Source of the DNA: an uncultured Collinsella sp.
Lineage (GTDB): Bacteria; Actinomycetota; Coriobacteriia; Coriobacteriales; Coriobacteriaceae
Assembly: GCA_900542125.1 (NCBI GenBank)
Contig: UQMO01000028.1
Coordinates: forward strand, 1 to 28,939
Direction: 5' to 3'
DNA length: 28,939 bases
This document shows, piece after piece, positions 21,820 through 28,939 of the stretch. The position numbers and the translations under genes were made by a program. The notes under the pieces were generated by a model. It ran no database searches. It worked only from the letters and a program-made list of their open reading frames with translations, and was not told the DNA's origin. Numbering within the stretch: the first letter of the stretch is position 1; the number at the start of each line of letters is the position of its first letter.

Positions 21820-23037
21820 ATGGCTCAAGAAGAAAAGCTATCGGGTTATCGGTGGATGATCTTATTCGTAGTTTGCCTCATTTGCTTCATGGCAAACTTC
21901 ATGCAATATCAGGTTTCAGCATGGGGTGTCGTCGTGATGACGACTCTCGGCATCGATGCCGGTGGGCTTACCAATCTCATGTTGATGCCGATGCTCACCG
22001 CTGTGTTTTTGTCGATTCCTGCAGGATCTCTTGCTGATCGCTACGGCGTTAAGCTTGTCGTGTCAATTGGCATGGTGCTTTCTGCTGTAGGCGGCTTTCT
22101 GCGTTATTTCATGATTAATGACGTTACCGTGCAGATCGTTTCGATGTTTATGATCGGCTTTGGCATTGCGGCGCTCAATGCCAATCTGGCAAAGGTGCTG
22201 GGTTCCTGGTTTAAACAGCAGACCTCCCTTGCCGTGGGAGTTTTCTATGCTGCTTCATGTGTGTCCATCGTGATAGCCCAGGCATTCAGCACTTATTTTC
22301 CTACGCTTGACGTGTCTTATCTGGTCGCTGCTATTGCCGAAGCTGTAACTGCTGCGCTGTGGATCTTCTTTATGAGGAACGTCCCGGAGGGCGAGCCCAT
22401 GCCCGAGCCCGAGCCGGTTATGAAGTACATTAAGATTGCCGCTAAGTCGCGCGGCGTTTGGTGCATTGCCTTGGCTTATGGTCTTACCCTCGCTTCAACC
22501 ACGGCATATTGCGCAATTCTGCCGTCTGCGCTTGAGCTCGTTCGCGGCGTTGATACTGCCACCGCTGGATCTATGGCAGCAATTATTACAGTTGGTAGCT
22601 TCTTTGCTTGTTTTGCGGGACCGGCTGCCGTCCTCAAGCTCGGTAAGAATAAACCGTTTCTCATTGTAACCACGGTGATTGCCGCCGTTGTAATGGTTGC
22701 AAACTGGTTTTTGCCGCTTGGCACTGTCATGTGGGTTGCTCTCGTCCTCAATGGTTTTATGACCGCTCTTTCTGGCCCCATTATTCAGGCAATGACTCCT
22801 GATCTTCCTGAGATTGGCGCGAAATATGCCGGTAGCGCTGGTGGAATAATCGGTACTGTCGGCCTTCTCTGCTCCTATTTTGTTCCCGTTATTGTTTCGT
22901 CTATTTCTGGTGACAATTGGACGTTGAACTTTACGATCGAATCGATTCTTTTCCTTGCGAGCGTTTTGCCTATTGCGATGTTGCCCGAGACTGGTGCGGC
23001 GGCAAAAGCCGAGATGCCTGAGACTTCTGAATTATAA
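21820..23037 (+). CDS. MFS transporter, first of a tandem paralogous pair
   Basis: A 405-residue major facilitator superfamily permease with about 12 hydrophobic segments. The loop 2-3 motif is GSLADRYGVKLVV. The N-terminus (SGYRWMILF, NFMQYQVSAW) and later blocks (ALELVRGVDTATAGSMAA, KYAGSAGGIIG) are shared with the next MFS gene, showing duplication. AAGGAG lies upstream of ATG 21820. The 77-base gap after the esterase holds only a bulged hairpin (21755-21782), so co-transcription with the esterase is likely. The polypeptide resembles small organic-anion or cyanate/nitrate-type MFS families, but the class could not be fixed. Direction and substrate are unknown; uptake of the esterase substrate or export of a product are the options. 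Confidence 0.88.
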   Translation: MAQEEKLSGYRWMILFVVCLICFMANFMQYQVSAWGVVVMTTLGIDAGGLTNLMLMPMLTAVFLSIPAGSLADRYGVKLVVSIGMVLSAVGGFLRYFMINDVTVQIVSMFMIGFGIAALNANLAKVLGSWFKQQTSLAVGVFYAASCVSIVIAQAFSTYFPTLDVSYLVAAIAEAVTAALWIFFMRNVPEGEPMPEPEPVMKYIKIAAKSRGVWCIALAYGLTLASTTAYCAILPSALELVRGVDTATAGSMAAIITVGSFFACFAGPAAVLKLGKNKPFLIVTTVIAAVVMVANWFLPLGTVMWVALVLNGFMTALSGPIIQAMTPDLPEIGAKYAGSAGGIIGTVGLLCSYFVPVIVSSISGDNWTLNFTIESILFLASVLPIAMLPETGAAAKAEMPETSEL

Positions 23038-23054
23038 TTAATCGGTGTTTTGCC

Positions 23055-23097
23055 TGGTCGCGACCTCCAGTTGATATGGGGGTCGCGACCATTTTTA
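23055..23097 (+). terminator. Intrinsic terminator between the tandem MFS genes
   Basis: A 14-bp stem with one G-U pair (23055-23068 with 23078-23091) around a 9-nt loop is followed by TTTTTA. The core GGTCGCGACC is itself palindromic. It would reduce or end transcription before the second MFS gene. Confidence 0.85.
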
Positions 23098-23113
23098 ATG
23101 TGAGGTTGGTGCA

Positions 23114-24334
23114 ATGGATGGTGAAGCGTGCGAAGTTGCGCACAAAGTTGAGCAAAAGCGGGCTTCGAGTGGTTACCGCTGGTTAATATTGCTGTTGACG
23201 TGTGGTCTCTGTTTTTTGGGCAACTTCATGCAGTATCAGGTCGCTGCCTATGCTACGGTCATCATGCCTCAGATGAATATCGACCCTGTCGGATTCTCAT
23301 CTCTCTTTCTGGCGCCAATGCTTGCGGCGGTTTTCTTTAGTCTCCCGTTCGGATCACTTGGAGATAGGCTTGGGCCCAAAGTAGTGATACTTGGCGGGTT
23401 CTGTGTTTCTTTAGTCGGCGGCGCTATCAGAATTTTCACCCTATCGAACTATCCTGCTCAACTTGTCTCGATGTTTTGCATCGGCGTGGGGATGGCGGCA
23501 TTGACTGCCAATAATGCAAAGACGCTTGGACTTTGGTTTGCAGATAAGACGGATGTTGCGATGGGCATTTACTATGCGGCGACTTGCTTTGGCATTGCGG
23601 CGGCGCAAGCGTCATCGGCGTTTATGTCTTCCGTGCTAATGGGCTATACAGTTGCAGAAGCGTTGTTGGTCGTTCTGACTATCTTCTGGGGTTTATTTGG
23701 TAAGAACGTACAGCATGACTCACTTATTCCTGATGGCGTTGAGCACGACCAAGCCCTTCTGACTGCTTTTCGTTCGCGTAACGTTTGGCTTTGCGCGATT
23801 TGCGCCGCTTTCTCACTTGCCGCCACGACCGCCTTTTCCGGTGTGCTACCTCAGGCTCTTGAGCTTGTGCGAGGCACCGATGCTTCGACGGCCGGCGAAA
23901 TGGCGGCGCTGACAACCGCTGCTGGGATTATCGGCTGCTTGATTGCTCCGATGCTTTACGGTAAATGCCGCCTTGCGCGACCGTATCTTGTGATTGTCGG
24001 GCTTCTTGGCTCTATTTCAATTGCAGTTGCGTGGTTTGCCTCGGGCTTGAAGTCCATGGGGGTATTGCTTGCAGTGTGCGGCATCGTTACGAGCATGATG
24101 GGTCCAGTTGTTCAAGCTCTGCCAGTTTCATTTGTTGAAATCGGCACTCGTTATGCTGGCAGCGCTGGCGGCATTATGGCCGAAGTTAGCCTTTTGGGCT
24201 CTTATATGCTTCCTATTGGGATTGCGGCTATTTCCGGTTCAGATTACGACAAACAAATGATGCTTATTACTCTGCTTTACGGTCTATCCGTCCTTCCGGT
24301 GTTGATCGTTCCCGAGGTCAAACACTTTAAATAG
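23114..24334 (+). CDS. MFS transporter, second of the tandem pair
   Basis: A 406-residue permease with about 12 membrane segments, paralogous to the preceding gene: shared SGYRW, NFMQYQV, ALELVRGTDASTAGEMAA and RYAGSAGGI blocks. It has a longer, charged N-terminus (MDGEACEVAHKVEQKR). The loop 2-3 motif is GSLGDRLGPKVV. GAGGTTGG upstream of ATG 23114 is an acceptable ribosome binding site. A terminator sits just ahead, so it is expressed at a lower level by read-through or from a promoter I cannot see. Divergence between the copies suggests different substrates, for example the intact ester and its acid product. Confidence 0.88.
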   Translation: MDGEACEVAHKVEQKRASSGYRWLILLLTCGLCFLGNFMQYQVAAYATVIMPQMNIDPVGFSSLFLAPMLAAVFFSLPFGSLGDRLGPKVVILGGFCVSLVGGAIRIFTLSNYPAQLVSMFCIGVGMAALTANNAKTLGLWFADKTDVAMGIYYAATCFGIAAAQASSAFMSSVLMGYTVAEALLVVLTIFWGLFGKNVQHDSLIPDGVEHDQALLTAFRSRNVWLCAICAAFSLAATTAFSGVLPQALELVRGTDASTAGEMAALTTAAGIIGCLIAPMLYGKCRLARPYLVIVGLLGSISIAVAWFASGLKSMGVLLAVCGIVTSMMGPVVQALPVSFVEIGTRYAGSAGGIMAEVSLLGSYMLPIGIAAISGSDYDKQMMLITLLYGLSVLPVLIVPEVKHFK

Positions 24335-24488
24335 GCGCGAGCATATGGATGGATAAAGCCCTCTGGCCATTGCGATTGCCGAGGAATGGATTTCGCTCAA
24401 TTCGGATCTTTGAAGTGGGCTAAACTGTCTTGGTGTTTCACTGAACAACGCCACCTTCTGTTGCGTTGTCGTTAGAAAGGAACCAGCC

Positions 24489-24824
24489 ATGTGTGATTGC
24501 ATCTTCTGTAAAATCGCCAACCACGAGATCCCCTCGACTGTTGTCTACGAGGACGACCAGGTCATCGCGTTCGATGACCTCAATCCCCAGGCACCGGTTC
24601 ATACGCTCGTGATCCCCAAGAAGCACTACAGCGACATCGCTGATAACGTGCCTGCCGAGACCATGGGCGCCATGGCCCATGCCATCCAGGAGGTTGCTAA
24701 GGCCAAGGGCCTGGAGGACGGTTTCCGCGTCATCTCCAACAAGGGCGTTAACGCCGGCCAGACCGTCATGCACTTCCACATGCACGTCCTCGGCGGCAAG
24801 AACTTGGGCGAGAACCTTATCTGA
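24489..24824 (+). CDS. HIT family nucleotide-binding hydrolase
   Basis: A 111-residue histidine-triad protein of the Hint/HinT branch, which hydrolyses nucleoside phosphoramidates and related adenylates in the cytoplasm. The triad is His95, His97 and His99 in HFHMHVLGG. The N-terminal CIFCKIA, with Cys4 and Cys7, and the FDDLNPQAPVHTLVIPKKH stretch are characteristic. AAAGGA upstream of ATG 24489 is a clear ribosome binding site. The codon use is GC-rich like the housekeeping genes, unlike the AT-richer esterase and MFS genes on either side, so it marks a piece of core genome inside or beside the AT-richer block. Confidence 0.95.
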   Translation: MCDCIFCKIANHEIPSTVVYEDDQVIAFDDLNPQAPVHTLVIPKKHYSDIADNVPAETMGAMAHAIQEVAKAKGLEDGFRVISNKGVNAGQTVMHFHMHVLGGKNLGENLI

Positions 24825-24865
24825 GATCGTATGGCCCGTCGTCTTGATTGCCTTTGGAGAAACCT

Positions 24866-25756
24866 GTGCAGTTGTCTCAACTCGAATATCTTCAAGCGGT
24901 AGCGAATTATGGCGGCGTGCGCAAGGCGGCTCGCGCCGTTCATGTGAGTCCGCAGGCTGTTTCGTCGGCGATCAAGAAGCTGGAATCTGAGTATCAGGTC
25001 GTTTTGCTCGACCGGTCGACGGGCGAGGCCGTTTTGTCTCCTGCAGGGCGAGAGTTTGCGGGACGCGCGCGCGTAATCCTCGCGCAAGTCGATGATCTCA
25101 AAAATTACGCTCGGTCGATGGGGCAGGGTGTTTCGCCTGACGGTCATTTTCGTCTTTACGCCCCCTGCCTTCATGGGCGGGGGCGTCTTTTTGACGAAAA
25201 CTGGTACGACTCGTTTGAGAGTTCGCACCCCCAGATTCACCTCGACGTGTGGCATCAGCCAACGGCTACGTGTTTTGAGTCTCTTTTGCTCGGGATATCG
25301 GATGCGGCTATTTCATTCGAGAAGCCACGGGGCAGCGCCCTTTGTTCGAAATGCCTGGGTGAAAAGGAGCTCAAGGTTCTTTCGTGTCCGGTTGGCCATC
25401 GTGTCAGGGGCACCATAACCATTCGTGAACTATTGAGCGGTAGGCTTGCTGTCCCCATCAACTTGTCGCCCTGTCTCAATGCAATCAACCAGTGCCCTGA
25501 GGCCCAACTCGTTAATTTCCGCTTTCGTGATGTCGAATATGGAAGCGAGAGACAGATTGAGTTTCTTCAAGGCGGGGGATTGATATTGAGCTTTTCTGGC
25601 TCCTCTCTTGCATCAGATGGATCCAACGTGAGCGAATGCTCCATTGAGGGCTCGCGCGACGTAACCTTGCCTATCTATTTTTGCTACCGGCAAAACGCCT
25701 GGACGGATCGGCATCAGACGGTATTTCTTCACCTGTTGCGCCATCTCGCTTCTTGA
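24866..25756 (+). CDS. LysR family transcriptional regulator
   Basis: A 296-residue protein with an N-terminal LysR winged helix-turn-helix (LSQLEYLQAVANYGGVRKAARAVHVSPQAVSSAIKKLE, about residues 3-40). A poorly conserved effector-binding region follows, containing several Cys residues (CSKCLGEKELKVLSCPVG). GTG 24866 is preferred because GGAG lies six bases upstream; an in-frame TTG at 24848 precedes that site. The gene begins 41 bases after the HIT stop. It is followed in the same direction by an MFS transporter, the natural regulatory target. Effector unknown; the effector domain is divergent enough that I could not assign a subfamily. Confidence 0.85.
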   Translation: MQLSQLEYLQAVANYGGVRKAARAVHVSPQAVSSAIKKLESEYQVVLLDRSTGEAVLSPAGREFAGRARVILAQVDDLKNYARSMGQGVSPDGHFRLYAPCLHGRGRLFDENWYDSFESSHPQIHLDVWHQPTATCFESLLLGISDAAISFEKPRGSALCSKCLGEKELKVLSCPVGHRVRGTITIRELLSGRLAVPINLSPCLNAINQCPEAQLVNFRFRDVEYGSERQIEFLQGGGLILSFSGSSLASDGSNVSECSIEGSRDVTLPIYFCYRQNAWTDRHQTVFLHLLRHLAS

Positions 25757-25873
25757 GGTTGCTTGGCTTCGTGCCGTCAAATGAATATTGACGATTTGTA
25801 ACGTATGGCTGACGGTTTTGCCTTCATGCTTTTTGAGACCTCGGCTTGGATTATCGGCCTTTGGAGGAGGAGT

Positions 25874-27034
25874 ATGAAAAACCGTACGGTTTGGCTGTAT
25901 ATGGCGTTTGTTTTCCTATCGAACTTCAGCACCATCTTGTATTTTCTGACGGTTTACCTTGAGTTCGTCGGATTCTCGATGGTCGCGATTTCTGGCATGA
26001 TGATTGCGTACCAGGTAAGCAAATTTGCTCTCGAGATTCCTACCGGCTATATCGCCGATAGATTTGGGCGAAAGATAAGTGGCCTGGTGGGTATCGCGGG
26101 AATGCTCGGATACTACGCTGCCCTGCTCCTCATACGATCTCCTCTGCTTTTGATAGGTGCGTTTGCCCTCAAGGGTTTTGCTGTCGCGTGCGTGAGCGGT
26201 TCTATTGAGGCAATCTATATCGATTCCGTCTCCCAAGATCAGCTCGTTAGGCTTAATGTGGTTGAGCGATTCGTCTTTTACGCATCTTATGCTCTTTCCG
26301 CGTGTGTGGGCGGCTTCATCTCGTCAGAAGGTGCATATTTCATCGGTCTTTCGGCCGATATCTTTGCGATGGTATTGACGTTACTTGTCGTTGCCTGCAT
26401 TCCCGAAACGAAAGGGAAAGGTAGCGCTGCGGCTTCTATGAGCCAAATTAGCCCGAGAATGATTTGGACTGCCATTGCGGGCAATGGCACGCTTCGCTCG
26501 GCGTTCGTCATGGACTGTTCTCAGGCATTTGCTTTTGTCGCTCTGGAAGATTTTTTCTCACTGCTGCTCGCAGCCCGTGGAATGGGTGCCGTCGCTTCGG
26601 GCGTGACCATTGCGGTCCAGCTCCTTGCCTCCGCCTCCATAGGGTTTATTGTGCCCAGTGTGATTGCTCGTGTCGACAAGGGCCGTTTTGCGCGTATTTG
26701 CGGCATCATTCGCTTAGTATTGACAGCTTTGTTTTTGATTCCTTTAACTCCGGTTTATTTGCTGCCCGTGTTCTATGTGCTGCAGACGGTTGCGTACTCG
26801 TTATTTGCTCCAATTAAATACTCAATTTTTCAAAAAGCAGCCGATTCTTCGATGCGCTGTTCACTGATTTCGGTTCAAAGCCAGATGGTGGCGGTGGGTG
26901 CCGTTCTTTTCTATCTGCTCAACGCTGTGTTGAGTAGCGTTGCGGGCATTCGAGTCGTATTGCTTGTCGCGCTCGAGATTTCTTCCCTTGTGTATATCCC
27001 CGCGCTATTTCGTCTTACAAGTCAAAGGACATGA
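25874..27034 (+). CDS. MFS transporter, next to the LysR gene
   Basis: A 386-residue permease with about 12 membrane segments, not closely related to the tandem pair. The motif GYIADRFGRKISG in loop 2-3 is the MFS signature. ATG 25874 is chosen for the strong GGAGGAGG just upstream; in-frame codons back to 25805 lack a ribosome binding site. The overall pattern (short loops, Ser/Ala-rich helices) resembles drug-efflux or sugar-efflux type MFS proteins, but the substrate is unknown. It ends 34 bases before a hairpin. It probably forms a unit with the LysR gene 117 bases upstream. Confidence 0.85.
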   Translation: MKNRTVWLYMAFVFLSNFSTILYFLTVYLEFVGFSMVAISGMMIAYQVSKFALEIPTGYIADRFGRKISGLVGIAGMLGYYAALLLIRSPLLLIGAFALKGFAVACVSGSIEAIYIDSVSQDQLVRLNVVERFVFYASYALSACVGGFISSEGAYFIGLSADIFAMVLTLLVVACIPETKGKGSAAASMSQISPRMIWTAIAGNGTLRSAFVMDCSQAFAFVALEDFFSLLLAARGMGAVASGVTIAVQLLASASIGFIVPSVIARVDKGRFARICGIIRLVLTALFLIPLTPVYLLPVFYVLQTVAYSLFAPIKYSIFQKAADSSMRCSLISVQSQMVAVGAVLFYLLNAVLSSVAGIRVVLLVALEISSLVYIPALFRLTSQRT

Positions 27035-27067
27035 GTATTTAGGCACCGATAACTTATATATCAACGC

Positions 27068-27101
27068 AATAAACCCGAGCGCGAGGGCGTTTGGGTTTAT
27101 T
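27068..27101 (+). terminator. Probable terminator between the MFS gene and acetate kinase
   Basis: A 15-bp stem with two G-U pairs (27068-27082 with 27087-27101, GAGG loop) has AATAAACCC / GGGTTTATT as its lower part. It sits 34 bases after the MFS stop. The trailing ATTGAA is not a strong T-tract, so termination may be partial. Confidence 0.65.
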
Positions 27102-27154
27102 ATTGAAACGTATGTAACCTGGCGGCGCCACACCGCCTGTTAGTAGGGAGACAC

Positions 27155-28333
27155 ATGAACGTTCTGGTCGTCAACGCGGGATCTTCGACCCTTAAGTATC
27201 AGGTCATCGATACCAAGTCCCACAAGGTGTCCGCAAAGGGCTCCTGCGAGCGCGTCTGCTTTACCGGCGGTACCTTCACCCATGCTGCCAATGGCTCCAA
27301 GAAGGTGACCGAGAACAATGAGTTCCCCGACCACAAGGTCGCCATCGAGGTCGTCCTGAAGGACCTTGAGGCCAACGGCGTCAAGATCGAGGGCATCGGC
27401 CACCGTATCGTTCAGGGCGGCTGGTACTTTGGCGACTCCTCCCTCGTCGACGAGGACGTTCTCGCCAAGATCCGAGAGGTCGCTCCGCTCGCGCCGCTGC
27501 ACAACAACCCCGAGGCCAACGTTATCGAGTACTGCCTGGAGCAGTATCCCGACCTGCCCAACGTTACGGTCTACGACACCGCTTTCCACTTCAACATGCC
27601 CGAGGTCGCTAAGACCTACGCCCTGCCCAAGGACGTCTGCGACAAGCTGCACATCCGTAAGTACGGCGCCCACGGCACCAGCTACCGCTACATCTCCAAG
27701 AAGGTTGCCGAGATGACCAACGGCGAGGCTCGCAAGGTCGTCGTGTGCCACATCGGTTCCGGCGCTTCCCTGTGCGCCATCGAGGACGGCAAGTGCATGG
27801 ATACCACCATGGGCTTGACGCCGCTCGACGGTGTCATGATGGGCACTCGCTGCGGCTCCATCGACCCGGCTACCGTGTGCTACCTGCAGCGCGAGGGCGG
27901 CTACACCTTCGACGAGGTCGACGAGATGATGAACAAGAAGTCCGGCCTTTTGGCTGTGACCGGCGGCAAGACCAACGACTGCCGCAACGTCGAGGAGCTC
28001 GCCGCCGCTGGTGACCCCGAGGCTCAGCTCGCCTTCGACATGTTTGTCTACAAGATTGCCGCCAAGGCTGCCGAGATGGCTACTTCCATGTGCGGCATGG
28101 ACACGCTCGTCTTCACCGCTGGCATCGGTGAGCACGCTCCGGCCGTTCGTGCCGGCGTAGCCGACCGTCTGGCCTTTATGGGCGTCAAGATGGATCATGC
28201 CCGCAACGCCCTGCGTGGCGACGGAGCTTGGTGCCTGTCCGCCAAGGATTCCAAGGTCAAGATTTTCGTCATCCCCACGGACGAGGAGTTCATGATCGCT
28301 TCCGACGTCGAGCGCATCGTCAACGGCAAATAA
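27155..28333 (+). CDS. ackA: Acetate kinase
   Basis: A 392-residue acetate kinase (acetate + ATP = acetyl phosphate + ADP), the fermentative ATP-yielding step after phosphotransacetylase. Family motifs are NAGSST (7-12), GHRIVQGGW with Arg84, PLAPLHN, DTAFH with Asp141, YGAHGTS, HIGSG with His199, GTRCGS with Arg232 and TAGIGEH. Several residues differ from the usual consensus: Gln for His in HGG, Ser for Asn in HLGNG, Ser for Asp in GTRSGD, His for Asn in GIGEN. Length is normal and the core catalytic residues are kept. A GGGAG ribosome binding site precedes ATG 27155. A second copy follows. No pta is in the window. Confidence 0.93.
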   Translation: MNVLVVNAGSSTLKYQVIDTKSHKVSAKGSCERVCFTGGTFTHAANGSKKVTENNEFPDHKVAIEVVLKDLEANGVKIEGIGHRIVQGGWYFGDSSLVDEDVLAKIREVAPLAPLHNNPEANVIEYCLEQYPDLPNVTVYDTAFHFNMPEVAKTYALPKDVCDKLHIRKYGAHGTSYRYISKKVAEMTNGEARKVVVCHIGSGASLCAIEDGKCMDTTMGLTPLDGVMMGTRCGSIDPATVCYLQREGGYTFDEVDEMMNKKSGLLAVTGGKTNDCRNVEELAAAGDPEAQLAFDMFVYKIAAKAAEMATSMCGMDTLVFTAGIGEHAPAVRAGVADRLAFMGVKMDHARNALRGDGAWCLSAKDSKVKIFVIPTDEEFMIASDVERIVNGK

Positions 28334-28341
28334 TTGCAAGA

Positions 28342-28380
28342 GGGGGGCTGGACGACCGAGTGCCGTTCAGCCCCTCCTTT
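28342..28380 (+). terminator. Terminator after the first acetate kinase gene
   Basis: A 13-bp stem with two G-U pairs (28342-28354 with 28364-28376), capped by a 9-nt loop, ends in CTTT. It lies eight bases after the stop and should separate the two ack genes transcriptionally. Confidence 0.75.
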
Positions 28381-28400
28381 GCGCTCGCTGGGCGATATTC

Positions 28401-28440
28401 TGATAGCTATTTATCAAGATATGATAACTTCTTATTAAAA
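28401..28440 (+). promoter_or_regulatory. AT-rich promoter/operator region of the second acetate kinase gene
   Basis: TGATA (28401), TATCA (28412) and TGATA (28422) form two overlapping dyads; TTATCA-AGATA-TGATAA (28411-28427) is a perfect 6-bp inverted repeat. The half-sites are spaced about 11 bases, one helical turn. A TATTAAAAT stretch at 28433-28441 could be the -10. The arrangement suggests regulator binding at the second ackA promoter; which regulator is unknown. Confidence 0.45.
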
Positions 28441-28493
28441 TGCGGCCGCCTTAAGGGGTCTGCGTCGACCGTATTGCACTGCAAAGGAGTCTC

Positions 28494-28893
28494 ATGAACG
28501 TACTTGTTGTCAACGCCGGCAGCTCAAGCCTTAAATATCAGCTTTTGGATACCGATACCCGCGAGGTTTTCGCCAAGGGCAACTGCGAGCGTATCGGATC
28601 GGACATGGGCATCTTCGGCCACTCCGAGAACGGTGGCGCCAAGCAGACCGAGGAGGTTCCTTTCCCCGATCATCGCTCTGCTATCGCTCGTGTGCTCGAG
28701 GAGCTCGAGAAGACCGACTTTACGATTGATGGCATTGGGCATCGCATCGTTCAGGGCGGCTGGCACTTCGATGATTCCGCGGTCGTCGACGACGAGGTCA
28801 TGGCCAAGATTCTCGAGGTAGCCCCCTTGGCTCCGCTGCACAACTACGGCGAGGCCGCGGCGATTGAGTATTGCCGTGAGAAGTATCCTGAGC
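28494..28893 (+). CDS. ackA: Second acetate kinase, 3' truncated by adapter
   Basis: ATG 28494 with AAAGGAG upstream opens a frame of 133 codons before the adapter junction. The N-terminus NAGSSSLKYQLLDTD, then GHRIVQGGWHF and VAPLAPLHN, make it a clear acetate kinase paralog of the preceding gene, sharing its unusual Gln in HRIVQGG. The remaining roughly 260 residues lie outside the window. Codons read beyond 28893 come from the adapter and must not be included. It has its own promoter region and a terminator upstream, so the two copies are likely to be expressed separately. Confidence 0.92.
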
Positions 28894-28939
28894 CTGTCTC
28901 TTATACACATCTCCGAGCCCACGAGACGCTCATGAATCT
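28894..28939 (+). other. Sequencing adapter with index, not genomic
   Basis: Bases 28894-28927 are the exact reverse complement of the Nextera Read-2 transposase adapter. They are followed by an 8-base index GCTCATGA (28928-28935) and ATCT, the start of the P7 end. The reverse complement of the index ends in GAGC, matching bases 1-4 of the window, so both ends come from the same library barcode. Confidence 0.98.

Noticed and set aside
28524..28922. Minus-strand frame beginning MGSEMCIRDR
   Set aside because: Its start lies in the sequencing adapter, and the rest is antisense to the acetate kinase.

Overview
The window is a fragment of a GC-rich Gram-positive chromosome. The gene repertoire (YugP-like protease, PcsB-like hydrolase, Asp racemase with D-Asp ligase, C69 dipeptidase) and the style of the intergenic hairpins point to a Coriobacteriia gut bacterium of the Collinsella type. 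This assignment is from memory, without a database search. Both ends carry sequencing adapter (about 1-38 and 28894-28939), so the genomic DNA is about 39-28893 and the first and last genes are cut by library construction, not by biology.

Left part, 39-8260. A truncated M20 amidohydrolase is followed by a small membrane protein. Next comes a membrane-anchored FxLYD protein whose ribosome binding site is buried in a 14-bp inverted repeat, then an HTH protein and a membrane-anchored Ser/Thr kinase. A secreted coiled-coil/lysozyme-like wall hydrolase and a MOSC protein lie on the minus strand. An ATP-grasp ligase of the D-aspartate ligase type is followed by an aspartate racemase; together they would make D-Asp and attach it to peptidoglycan precursors.

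Middle, 8280-15110, all minus strand. A complete ECF transporter (S, fused double ATPase, T) is preceded by a 22-codon leader peptide with three consecutive Trp codons and a terminator hairpin. This is a textbook-style transcription attenuator, so the transporter is most likely a tryptophan importer. A 101-nt interrupted palindrome sits between the S and ATPase genes. A secreted C69 dipeptidase comes next, then a diacylglycerol-kinase-like gene followed by a 30-residue single-pass membrane protein.

Right part, 15130-28893, mostly plus strand. RNase D, a YugP-like zinc protease and xseA-xseB are ordinary chromosomal genes. A 35-bp, nearly perfect inverted repeat at 19000-19111 follows. After it the base composition becomes visibly AT-richer (about 19.1-27.1 kb, interrupted by a HIT gene). 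This block holds a MerR regulator that appears split from its GyrI-like effector domain, a divergent type-B carboxylesterase, two tandem paralogous MFS transporters, a LysR regulator and a third MFS transporter. It looks like an inducible uptake and ester-hydrolysis module of unknown substrate. The window closes with two tandem acetate kinase genes, the second cut by the adapter.

No tRNA, rRNA, CRISPR array, transposase or phage gene was seen.
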